DNA of 5,110 nucleotides, taken from contig PKXT01000206.1 of assembly GCA_003133505.1 (NCBI GenBank), positions 2,130 through 7,239 of the forward strand, given 5' to 3'. A model generated the notes under the pieces. That model was given only the letters and a program-made list of their open reading frames with translations. It did no database searches and had not been told where the DNA came from. The translations under genes and the position numbers were made by a program. The stretch is from Acidobacteriota bacterium (lineage in GTDB: Bacteria; Acidobacteriota; Terriglobia; Acidiferrales; UBA7541). Below are positions 1 to 5,110 of the stretch, one piece after another; positions within the stretch are counted from its first letter, which is position 1; each line of letters opens with the position of its first letter.

Positions 1-111
1 GAGCAACACCATGTCGCCCAGCGGCCGCAGGCGGATGATCAGGACGCGCGCGCCATGGGGAAGCTCCGCAAGCAATTCGCCCGTTTCAGTCTTTTTCAAT
101 GCGTGCTTCAT
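1..111 (-). CDS. Glycosyltransferase family 9 (heptosyltransferase-like), N-terminus only
   Basis: Only the first 37 codons are present; the gene runs off the left edge. Reading leftwards from the ATG at 111 gives a short polar leader and then a hydrophobic strand with RVLIIRLRPLGDMVLL at residues 22-37. This is the typical first beta strand and Gly-Asp loop of family 9 glycosyltransferases (ADP-heptose:LPS heptosyltransferases and relatives), which transfer a sugar from a nucleotide donor onto lipopolysaccharide core or a similar acceptor at the inner membrane. The start lies inside the Trm112-like gene, overlapping it by 26 bases in another frame, so translation is probably coupled. No good Shine-Dalgarno sequence is seen, only a GGTGG touching the ATG. 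In-frame TTG codons at residues 5 and 13 are alternative starts. The family call rests on one short motif, and the acceptor sugar cannot be told. Confidence 0.72.
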   Translation of the reverse strand, partial: MKHALKKTETGELLAELPHGARVLIIRLRPLGDMVLL

Positions 112-271
112 CCACCAGCATGACGGGGATATCGTCGCGGATGGGATAGACCCGCCCACAAGTGGCGCATTTCAAGCTTGGCTGCCCGGCCTGCCGATCG
201 GGCGTTAGAGTGACCGGCGTACGGCACACAGGGCAGGCCAGAATGTCGAGCAATTGCTGTGGAACAGCCAT
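86..271 (-). CDS. Trm112-like zinc-ribbon protein (UPF0434/YcaR type)
   Basis: Complete 61-residue protein, the normal length for the bacterial Trm112p-like family. It begins with the family's LLDILACPVC block. Two CxxC pairs (C13/C16 and C35/C38) can hold one zinc ion. After the second pair come GRVYPIRDDIPVML, where Tyr-Pro-Ile and Ile-Pro-x-Met-Leu are family hallmarks. Eukaryotic Trm112 activates several methyltransferases; bacterial members are small stand-alone proteins of unsettled role, so a partner-binding function here is inferred. The start is supported by GAGGAG at 278-283, six bases before the ATG. Its stop lies 26 bases inside the next gene, a family 9 glycosyltransferase, which suggests an envelope-related operon. 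An 11-base tandem repeat lies just upstream. Confidence 0.9.
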   Translation of the reverse strand: MAVPQQLLDILACPVCRTPVTLTPDRQAGQPSLKCATCGRVYPIRDDIPVMLVDEARIEKD

Positions 272-299
272 TGATTTCTCCTCGAAAACTGTAACACAA

Positions 300-321
300 C
301 GAACATTTAGCGAACATATAG
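300..321. repeat. 11-bp tandem repeat, two copies
   Basis: Two adjacent copies, cgaacatttag (300-310) and cgaacatatag (311-321), match at 10 of 11 positions. They sit 29-50 bases upstream of the Trm112-like start codon, in the 96-base gap after the GH57 gene. A period close to one helical turn would place two protein contacts on the same DNA face, so an operator is possible, but this is inference. No clear -35/-10 pair was found around it. Confidence 0.5.
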
Positions 322-367
322 AGCGGCTGCTCTCATCTTGGTCGCGCCTAATACCAGGCGAACCCCG

Positions 368-2563
368 CTATCGGCTGATGCGCGATACGCACATTGTTAA
401 TGTCGCGGACCACTGCGCAATGCCGGAGAACTCCGACTGCCACACGGCGAGAATCTGCGAGCCCTGATAGACGCGCTCGAATCCATCTTCCGATTCGGAG
501 ATGGTTTCAATGGGGGCAATCCAAAATTCCCGCGCACCTGCCGCCTCCAACGTGACTTGCACGCGCTGCCACTGATCGGTGATGTCCAATTTATCGCCAG
601 TTATCACGCCGGCGAATCCCAGCGGATGGCGATTTCCAGCGCCCTCGAAATAGCGGTTGGCAACGTCAGGGGCGAGCATATTTGCCACCACTTCCATCCC
701 GACTCGCTGGGCGCTGGCAGGCGCTGCCCCTTCTGCGCCCGGTTTCGCGATTGGCGTGCCATCACCTGCAGGAAGGCTGGCATCGGAGGTAGTGGCAGCC
801 GCTGCTGAACCGGTCTCGTCGATGGAGAACGCACAGGTGACGTCGAATCCATCTTTGCGACTGGCAAAACGAAATTCCTTCTCGGCTGACCAATTCTTAT
901 TCCCTTCCAAACGCAGCAATGCCTGATCCGTACCTGCGCCAATGACGCTATAGTTTCCCCCCGCGAGCGCAGCATTTTCCTCCAGGCATAGGCGGCCGTA
1001 GTCTTCCACGGTTCGTACAGCGTCGAAGACCAGCAAGCGAAAAGCATTGCGGGGCCAGCGATCATAAACAAGCTTATCGGCCAGGCCAGGCTCTTTCGAA
1101 CGGTTCTGGTCATGGATGGAAGTGCCATCGCTCTCCGCGTCCTCGGCAGCGGATCGCAAACGCTGGTGGTAAGCCTCGGGACGGCGCATCAGCGAATTGA
1201 TTAACGTGATGCCAGCCGGGCGGAAATCCAGCATGGGCACAGTGCCGCCATCGTGGGGAGAAATCAGCGCAGCATAACTGTTCGACCGCAGGAGAATCTC
1301 CGCCCTGCCATCAGCATCGAAATCAATCTGTTCACATGCGGAAAGATATTCGGGGTTTTGCATTGAGGAGGCAAGTATGGATTCCGCTTCGACAAGAGCG
1401 CGCCAGAGCGCTGTGCGCAAATGGGGAGAATAGAGCCCACCAAACACGCCATGCCAGTACGCGTCATTGCACTGGGCGCGCAGAATCAGAGTGCGCGCGG
1501 ACTCCAACCTCTCGCGGCGTTTGAGGCCGATGCGTCCGGCGGTTGTCAGCCTATGGAGTTCCCGCGATACGCGCAACATTTTCATGTGCAATAAATTGCT
1601 TTCGGAATACTTGCTGAAGAAATCGCGCCATATGCCCCCGCGGAGAAAAGACTGGGCGTCGGGGCGCGATTCAAATTCCTTGAACAGCAACTCGAAACGT
1701 TCGCGAGCTGGGGTTGGCAGCGTCCACCCGGACATCTCCATATAAGACGCAGTACCCAGATCGGCCCGTCCAAGAGGCGGCTTGGCAGCCAGCGCTCCGC
1801 TGGGCGTCATAGTTTCCAGCCAATCGGAAGCGGACTCCAAAGCCGAGAAAAACTGCTCTAACCAGCCATCTTCGTAGCAAAGTTTGTGAGTGCCCGGCCA
1901 CACGCCGAATTTTTCGCAATCGTCGCCCATCGCGGCCATGCCGCCGGGATGTTCAGAGCCAAGCTGACGAAGAAACGAAAGTGTTTCGTCAACGGGCCGA
2001 AATGGAATCAAATAGCGAAGGGCCTTCAGTCCGGCGAACAGACGAACGGTTGCGCCGTGATCTTCGACGACATAATCGCCGCAAAGCTGGCCGGGAGTGA
2101 AACCGGCGCCCAGAAAGTGATGATCGTCCACGAGGGTGTATTCCACGCCGCAGGCAGCGAGCGACGAAGGCAGGGATGGTTCCCAAACGCGCTCAGTAAG
2201 CCAAATGCCACGTGGTCGAGCCCCAAAATGACGCTCCAGGTAAGCGGCCATGCGGCCAATTTGCTCGCGCTGGTCACTTGGCGAAATAGCGATTAACACT
2301 GGCTCGTAAAAACCGCCACCAACCAGCTCAACCTGGCCGCGTTCACAGAGATGCCGGAGACGATCAAAAAATTCCGGATGCGATGTTTCCAGCCATTCAA
2401 GAAGCGGGCCGGAATAGTGGAGGCCGACGCACACGTTGGGATGACGCTCCAGCACCTCAATGAACGGCAAATAGGACGCCGTATAGGCACTTTCCAGCAC
2501 GGGTTCGAAATTTCCCACGGGCTGGTGCGCGTGAATGAGGAGGACAAGGTGAAATCGCGCCAC
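368..2563 (-). CDS. GH57 family 4-alpha-glucanotransferase / alpha-amylase-type enzyme
   Basis: Complete 731-residue cytoplasmic-looking protein with no signal peptide. All five GH57 motifs are visible in order: HAHQP at 11-15; GGGFYEP at 82-88; WLTERVWEP at 121-129, with Glu124 the expected nucleophile; GDDCEKFG at 213-220, with the first Asp expected as acid/base; and ASYMEMSGWTLP at 272-283. The central domain (about 325-395, with AQCNDAYWHGVFGGLY) and the C-terminal beta domain from about 412 (DFDADGRAEILL, then SPHDGGTVPMLDFRP) match the architecture of Thermococcus litoralis 4-alpha-glucanotransferase and related amylases, pointing to glycogen or maltodextrin remodelling. Transferase versus hydrolase cannot be decided from sequence. 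The start is GTG, supported by GAGG at 2569-2572 five bases upstream and by the position of motif I near the N-terminus. Oddities: Cys216 where Gly is usual in DDGEKFG, and an Ala/Gly/Pro/Ser-rich insert at about 585-620. Confidence 0.93.
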   Translation of the reverse strand: MARFHLVLLIHAHQPVGNFEPVLESAYTASYLPFIEVLERHPNVCVGLHYSGPLLEWLETSHPEFFDRLRHLCERGQVELVGGGFYEPVLIAISPSDQREQIGRMAAYLERHFGARPRGIWLTERVWEPSLPSSLAACGVEYTLVDDHHFLGAGFTPGQLCGDYVVEDHGATVRLFAGLKALRYLIPFRPVDETLSFLRQLGSEHPGGMAAMGDDCEKFGVWPGTHKLCYEDGWLEQFFSALESASDWLETMTPSGALAAKPPLGRADLGTASYMEMSGWTLPTPARERFELLFKEFESRPDAQSFLRGGIWRDFFSKYSESNLLHMKMLRVSRELHRLTTAGRIGLKRRERLESARTLILRAQCNDAYWHGVFGGLYSPHLRTALWRALVEAESILASSMQNPEYLSACEQIDFDADGRAEILLRSNSYAALISPHDGGTVPMLDFRPAGITLINSLMRRPEAYHQRLRSAAEDAESDGTSIHDQNRSKEPGLADKLVYDRWPRNAFRLLVFDAVRTVEDYGRLCLEENAALAGGNYSVIGAGTDQALLRLEGNKNWSAEKEFRFASRKDGFDVTCAFSIDETGSAAAATTSDASLPAGDGTPIAKPGAEGAAPASAQRVGMEVVANMLAPDVANRYFEGAGNRHPLGFAGVITGDKLDITDQWQRVQVTLEAAGAREFWIAPIETISESEDGFERVYQGSQILAVWQSEFSGIAQWSATLTMCVSRISR

Positions 2564-2645
2564 AGAAACCTCAGCAAGAAAAAATCAGAACTAGCTTAAC
2601 AGGATTGTCGAAAGGATTTAGATAGTGGCGGACCGTCGAAGGCCA

Positions 2646-2683
2646 TTGGGTGCATACCCAAGAGTTGCACACGCGAAGTGTGC
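2646..2683 (-). terminator. Two tandem hairpins after the CuA gene, possible weak terminator
   Basis: Reading leftwards from the CuA-gene stop, a first hairpin GCACAC-ttcgc-GTGTGC (2683 to 2667, 6-bp stem) is followed by a second, TTGGGT-atgc-ACCCAA (2661 to 2646, 6-bp stem). The position, 17 bases past the stop codon, suits a terminator or an mRNA end-protecting structure. There is no U-run after either stem, so this is not a standard intrinsic terminator. Confidence 0.3.
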
Positions 2684-2699
2684 GTCAATATCTTGCGCG

Positions 2700-3269
2700 T
2701 TATGGATCAACGATAATTTCGCCTTTCATACCTAAGTGCCCAAACCCACAAAAGTTGCAACAGCGAAAAGCATAGGTTCCCGGTCGGCGCGCGACAAATT
2801 CAATTACAACTTCCTGGCCTTTTTCGATCTTCCAGCAATTTTGCGGATGGGTAAAAACCAGCCCGGGAGAGACCGGCGTCGCAGCCGCCCGATCCGGATA
2901 AATGTTGGCGAGAAATCCATGAGCATGGTCAACGGCCATAATATGCAACTCCACAGTGGCGCCGTCACTTACGTGAATAGGAGAAGGATCGAAATGATAT
3001 TTCTGAGCGGTAACATGGATTACCGTGGGAGCGATAGGGGGCTGCGAGGCGGAGGCGCCTTGTCCAGGCGCGGATTGGGAAAATGCTGTCTGAGCCCCGG
3101 CGGGAGGCGCTCCGACATGTTGTCCAATGCCCGGAGTCGCCGCTTGCATCGCGCGATTATAGACGATCGCGCTATTAGCCGTTTTCGAAAAGGAAGATGC
3201 CAGAGGGAGCGCGAGCAAAGAGACACAAAACATCACGTTCAATGGAGGTTTCAAAAAATTACTCCTCAT
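2700..3269 (-). CDS. Exported CuA-type cupredoxin (cytochrome oxidase subunit II-like copper domain)
   Basis: A 189-residue protein with an N-terminal signal sequence: basic start, hydrophobic core around residues 11-26. A Gly/Ala/Pro/Gln/Ser-rich linker covers about 43-82. One cupredoxin domain follows at about 83-189. Copper ligands expected for a CuA site are visible: His117 in DHAHGF, then Cys170, Cys174, His178 and Met181 in CCNFCGFGHLGM, which fits C-x3-C-x3-H-x2-M. The family usually has Glu between the cysteines (CSEFCG); here it is Asn172, and an extra Cys171 is present. There is no subunit-II transmembrane hairpin and no oxidase gene nearby, so a stand-alone periplasmic electron-transfer or copper-handling role is inferred. 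The ATG at 3269 was chosen because it begins the signal peptide. Its GAAGG lies only two bases upstream, so it is not decisive. A TTG at 3353 would add 28 residues, and an ATG at residue 13 is also possible. Confidence 0.82.
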   Translation of the reverse strand: MRSNFLKPPLNVMFCVSLLALPLASSFSKTANSAIVYNRAMQAATPGIGQHVGAPPAGAQTAFSQSAPGQGASASQPPIAPTVIHVTAQKYHFDPSPIHVSDGATVELHIMAVDHAHGFLANIYPDRAAATPVSPGLVFTHPQNCWKIEKGQEVVIEFVARRPGTYAFRCCNFCGFGHLGMKGEIIVDP

Positions 3270-3573
3270 TGCCTTCAACTGCGCCCCGCAGCGATTCGAG
3301 CCTGAAACCGGCAAGAAAATCGAACCCACTCCAAGCGCGCACGAGGCCACCAATGGATGGTTAGTTCAGAATATGCCCCATGGGAAGGAAAGGAAAGGAT
3401 ATGGCGATGACGGCTGATTTAAGCACTGACGAATTCCGGTTACCGCGACTCCACTGCTAATCGAGCGTGGATGGGATCACGCGGCAATTCAAGTTCATGT
3501 AAGTCAGATAAATGCGATTGGGAGCGGGACCGCGATAGAACGCGGACGCGGCGCGATGACCAGCGTCACCAAA
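3270..3573. other. Gene-poor spacer between the ferredoxin and CuA genes
   Basis: No convincing gene is seen in these 304 bases. The right end follows the ferredoxin stop and has two short stems that could lie in its 3' untranslated region: TGAC-cagc-GTCA at 3557-3568 and CCGCG-atagaa-CGCGG at 3530-3545. Neither is followed by a U-run. The middle holds the polypurine tract at 3382-3399 and a possible 19-codon frame on the plus strand. The left end should contain the promoter of the CuA gene, but no good -35/-10 pair was recognised. Confidence 0.5.
3401..3460 (+). CDS. Possible 19-residue small ORF behind a polypurine ribosome-binding tract
   Basis: An ATG at 3401 opens 19 codons (starting MAMTADLSTDEF) and ends at TAA 3458-3460. 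It directly follows the tract GGGAAGGAAAGGAAAGGA (3382-3399). AAGGA within this tract lies about seven bases before the second ATG at 3407, and the earlier AAGGAAAGG is at a usable distance from the first. No homology is recognised and there is no promoter evidence. The frame may well be chance, and it is listed mainly because of the strong ribosome-binding-like context. Confidence 0.12.
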   Translation: MAMTADLSTDEFRLPRLHC

Positions 3574-3837
3574 TCAGGCCTTTTTGTACCAGTCGGCGTT
3601 AATTGGGGTGAAATTGGCCCACTTCTCGGGCAGATCTTCCAAGGCAAAAATAGCCGTAACCGGACAAACCGGCACACAAGCGCCGCAATCAATGCACTCA
3701 TCCGGACTAATGTAGAGCATCGTTTCCGCTTCAAAGGCGGCTTCATCCTTGCGCGGGTGGATGCAATCCACCGGACAAACATCAACGCAAGCCGTATCCT
3801 TGGTGCCTATGCAAGGCTCAGCAATTACATACGCCAT
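3574..3837 (-). CDS. fdxA: Seven-iron ferredoxin ([3Fe-4S][4Fe-4S])
   Basis: Complete 87-residue soluble ferredoxin, a cytoplasmic low-potential electron carrier. The first half has C9-x7-C17-x3-C21-P, and the second half CIDCGACVPVCP with C48, C51, C54 and C58. By analogy with Azotobacter ferredoxin I, C9, C17 and C58 would bind the 3Fe-4S cluster and C21, C48, C51 and C54 the 4Fe-4S cluster. C25 matches the free cysteine next to the 4Fe cluster in that family. The block AYVIAEPCIGTKDTACVDVC strongly resembles Thermus and actinobacterial 7Fe ferredoxins. The start is supported by a GGGAG seven bases upstream. The gene is divergent from the UPF0173 hydrolase, and no partner reductase or oxidoreductase is in view, so its electron donor and acceptor are unknown. 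The symbol is by family resemblance only. Confidence 0.94.
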   Translation of the reverse strand: MAYVIAEPCIGTKDTACVDVCPVDCIHPRKDEAAFEAETMLYISPDECIDCGACVPVCPVTAIFALEDLPEKWANFTPINADWYKKA

Positions 3838-3844
3838 GTAGAAA

Positions 3845-3854
3845 CTCCCCCCCC
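3845..3854 (-). promoter_or_regulatory. Ribosome-binding site of the ferredoxin gene inside a G8 run
   Basis: On the coding strand the site reads GGGGGGGGAG, with the GAG end seven bases before the ATG. The eight-base G run (3847-3854) is unusual for a ribosome-binding site. Changes in run length would lie upstream of the GGAG core and so would not alter its distance from the start codon. Confidence 0.7.
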
Positions 3855-3898
3855 TGATGAATTGCCGACCCGGATGCGCGCGGGAAGGCGGAATAATT

Positions 3899-3928
3899 CT
3901 TATACCATTAAAGTCAGCTGAGGGACAA
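3899..3928 (-). promoter_or_regulatory. Candidate sigma70-type promoter for the ferredoxin gene
   Basis: On the minus strand TTGTCC (3928-3923, 4 of 6 to consensus) is followed after 18 bases by TATAAG (3904-3899, 5 of 6). The -10 box ends about 60 bases before the ferredoxin ATG, giving a leader of roughly 50 bases. The match is by eye only, and the -35 is weak. Confidence 0.42.
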
Positions 3929-3956
3929 GACGGACGCGACCCGATAAACTACTCAG

Positions 3957-3985
3957 TTAACGATGAAGAAACGCGTCAATAAAAT
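3957..3985 (+). promoter_or_regulatory. Candidate sigma70-type promoter for the UPF0173 hydrolase gene
   Basis: TTAACG (3957-3962, 4 of 6 to consensus) is followed after exactly 17 bases by TAAAAT (3980-3985, 5 of 6). Transcription would begin near 3992, leaving a leader of about 90 bases before the ATG at 4084. The -35 boxes of this and the divergent ferredoxin promoter are about 28 bases apart, close enough for shared control. Confidence 0.4.
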
Positions 3986-4083
3986 CAGTCGAATTCAATT
4001 TCTAAGTGTAAGACACCGGGCTAGCACGAAAATTTGCAATCCGCGCGTGCCACGGGCGAAAATAAAAGCCGAGGGAAATCACG

Positions 4084-4797
4084 ATGGTCAACCTACAGGG
4101 AAGCAAAATTACGTTCTTTGGGCACGCTGCATTCCGGATCATTACTCCCGATGAGAGCGTTACATTCATAGATCCGTGGATCAAGGAAAACCCACAGTGC
4201 CCCGAAAATCTTAAGACAATCGAGCGAATGGATGCGATTTTGGTGACCCATGGCCATTCAGATCACTTCGCTGATGTCGTCGAGCTGGCCCGCAAGCATA
4301 AGCCGGTGGTCGTTTCCATCAACGAGACAGCGCATTGGCTGGAAAACCGGGGCGTGAAGCACAATATGGGCATGGGAAAAGGCGGGACGCAGAAAGTTGG
4401 CCAATTGGAAGTGACGATGGTACACGCGGTTCATTCGAACAGCATTGATGATGACGGCAAAATGGTCTATGGGGGCGAGCCTGCCGGCTATATCGTCCAA
4501 TTGCCGGGCCGAGCAAGAATCTACCACGCAGGCGATACCTGCGTTTTTGGTGACATGAAACTTATCGCGGAAATCTACACGCCTGACATCGCCATGCTGC
4601 CAATCGGCGGCCACTACACGATGGGCCCGCGCGAAGCCGCTGTAGCTATACGGCTGCTCAATGTTAAACACGTAATTCCGATGCATTACGGCACGTTCCC
4701 TGTCCTTACCGGCACGCCCGAAGCATTGCGTGAGGAAACAAAGGACATGGCCGGGCTTGAAATTCACATCATGAAACCAGGCGAAACACTGGCCTAG
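4084..4797 (+). CDS. UPF0173 metal-dependent hydrolase (metallo-beta-lactamase fold)
   Basis: Complete 237-residue soluble protein, close to the usual length of the UPF0173 (YtkL-type) family. The metal-binding set is intact: H14 in the opening FFGHAAF; D30 in FIDPW; HGHSDH at 56-61; H117 in HAVHSN; D151 in HAGDT; and H201 in PMHYGTFP. Together these can bind two metal ions. Family members are predicted hydrolases, mostly of unknown substrate, so none is proposed here. The ATG is supported by GAGGG at 4071-4075, eight bases upstream, and by the family's short N-terminus before the first beta strand. The next gene, an O-methyltransferase, begins 77 bases downstream in the same direction with no clear terminator between, so co-transcription is likely. 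Confidence 0.93.
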   Translation: MVNLQGSKITFFGHAAFRIITPDESVTFIDPWIKENPQCPENLKTIERMDAILVTHGHSDHFADVVELARKHKPVVVSINETAHWLENRGVKHNMGMGKGGTQKVGQLEVTMVHAVHSNSIDDDGKMVYGGEPAGYIVQLPGRARIYHAGDTCVFGDMKLIAEIYTPDIAMLPIGGHYTMGPREAAVAIRLLNVKHVIPMHYGTFPVLTGTPEALREETKDMAGLEIHIMKPGETLA

Positions 4798-4874
4798 AAA
4801 CGTCACACGCCCAGGTGGATGCCGCGGGCAATTGGTTCAAAATAACTGCCAGAAACCCAGAGAGGGAGTATTAA

Positions 4875-5110
4875 ATGGCCGGTGAAATCTTAAGCCCAGC
4901 GGTGGAAGATTACCTTTACGGCATGTTGCCGGAGCGCGATCCGGTTCTGCGAGAAATGGAGGAATACGCCAAGGAACATCACGTCCCGATTATTGGACCG
5001 GCCGTGGCACGGATGATTTACATGCTGACGCAACTCTCGGGAGCGCGCCGGATATTCGAAATGGGATCTGCCATTGGTTATTCAACGGTATGGCTGGCGC
5101 GAGCGGCGGG
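4875..5110 (+). CDS. SAM-dependent O-methyltransferase (family 3, catechol-OMT-like), N-terminal part
   Basis: The first 78 codons are present and the gene runs off the right edge. The N-terminal helical region (ILSPAVEDYLYGMLPERDPV at residues 5-24, then EMEEYAKEHHVPIIGP) and the glycine-rich motif IFEMGSAIGYST at 60-71 are typical of the bacterial O-methyltransferase family 3, related to caffeoyl-CoA and catechol O-methyltransferases. The motif forms the first strand and loop of the SAM-binding Rossmann-like fold; the usual form is LEIGTAIGYST. The start has GAGGGAG at 4862-4868, six bases before the ATG. It follows the UPF0173 hydrolase gene and is probably in the same operon. The methyl acceptor cannot be told, and the metal-binding residues lie beyond the window. 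Confidence 0.88.
   Translation, partial: MAGEILSPAVEDYLYGMLPERDPVLREMEEYAKEHHVPIIGPAVARMIYMLTQLSGARRIFEMGSAIGYSTVWLARAA

Noticed and set aside
604..1128. A 174-codon frame on the same strand as the GH57 gene in another phase
   Set aside because: It is fully inside the C-terminal coding region of the GH57 enzyme and has no family resemblance. The GH57 frame is well supported across the region.
2736..3305. A 189-codon plus-strand frame opposite the CuA gene
   Set aside because: Its translation is rich in Arg/Ser/Gly without recognisable motifs, while the minus strand encodes a clear signal peptide and copper site.
3270..3353. N-terminal extension of the CuA protein from a TTG at 3353
   Set aside because: There is no ribosome-binding site before the TTG, and the extension would place 28 extra residues before a good signal peptide. 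The ATG at 3269 is preferred.
4035..4052. A sigma54-like pair on the minus strand, TGGCAC followed by TTGCA
   Set aside because: The spacer is seven bases rather than five, so the GG and GC elements are 12 bases apart instead of 10. Sigma54 promoters tolerate little change in this spacing.
4258..4806. A 182-codon open frame on the minus strand opposite the UPF0173 hydrolase gene
   Set aside because: It lies entirely antisense to a gene with intact family motifs, has no recognisable domain, and looks like a by-product of codon bias.
4798..4874. Terminator between the hydrolase and methyltransferase genes
   Set aside because: Only imperfect short stems such as GGCAATT with AACTGCC can be drawn, with no U-run. 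Co-transcription is more likely.

Overview
This is an ordinary-looking piece of a bacterial chromosome with moderate GC content. It carries seven genes: five complete, and one cut off at each end. Nothing marks the species directly. The mix of a GH57 glucanotransferase-type enzyme, a Trm112-like protein overlapping a heptosyltransferase-type gene, a Thermus/actinobacterial-type seven-iron ferredoxin and a UPF0173 metallo-hydrolase would fit a Gram-negative soil bacterium such as an Acidobacteriota member. That placement is an inference of modest confidence. The family-9 glycosyltransferase start suggests an LPS-type outer envelope.

Layout. The left two thirds are read leftwards. In transcription order they hold a secreted CuA-type cupredoxin protein (3269 to 2700), a 136-base gap with two small hairpins, a 731-residue GH57 enzyme (2563 to 368), a 96-base gap with an 11-base tandem repeat, a 61-residue Trm112-like zinc-ribbon protein (271 to 86), and the first 37 codons of a glycosyltransferase family 9 gene (111 to the window edge). 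The last two genes overlap by 26 bases. A gap of about 300 bases (3270-3573) separates this block from a leftward 7Fe ferredoxin gene (3837 to 3574). The ferredoxin is divergent from a rightward pair: a UPF0173 metallo-beta-lactamase-fold hydrolase (4084-4797) and the start of a SAM-dependent O-methyltransferase (4875 to the window edge). The 246-base divergent region between ferredoxin and hydrolase holds one plausible sigma70-type promoter for each direction.

How the genes relate. The ferredoxin is a soluble electron carrier and the CuA protein probably an exported copper redox protein, but nothing in the window links them to a particular pathway. The GH57 enzyme belongs to glycogen/maltodextrin metabolism. 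Trm112-like plus GT9 looks like a coupled pair. The hydrolase and methyltransferase are probably co-transcribed. I found no mobile element, CRISPR array, tRNA, rRNA or obvious defence system, and no convincing undescribed system. The points most worth checking are the CuA motif with Asn in place of the usual Glu, the disordered-looking insert in the GH57 C-terminal region, and the tandem repeat upstream of the Trm112-like gene.
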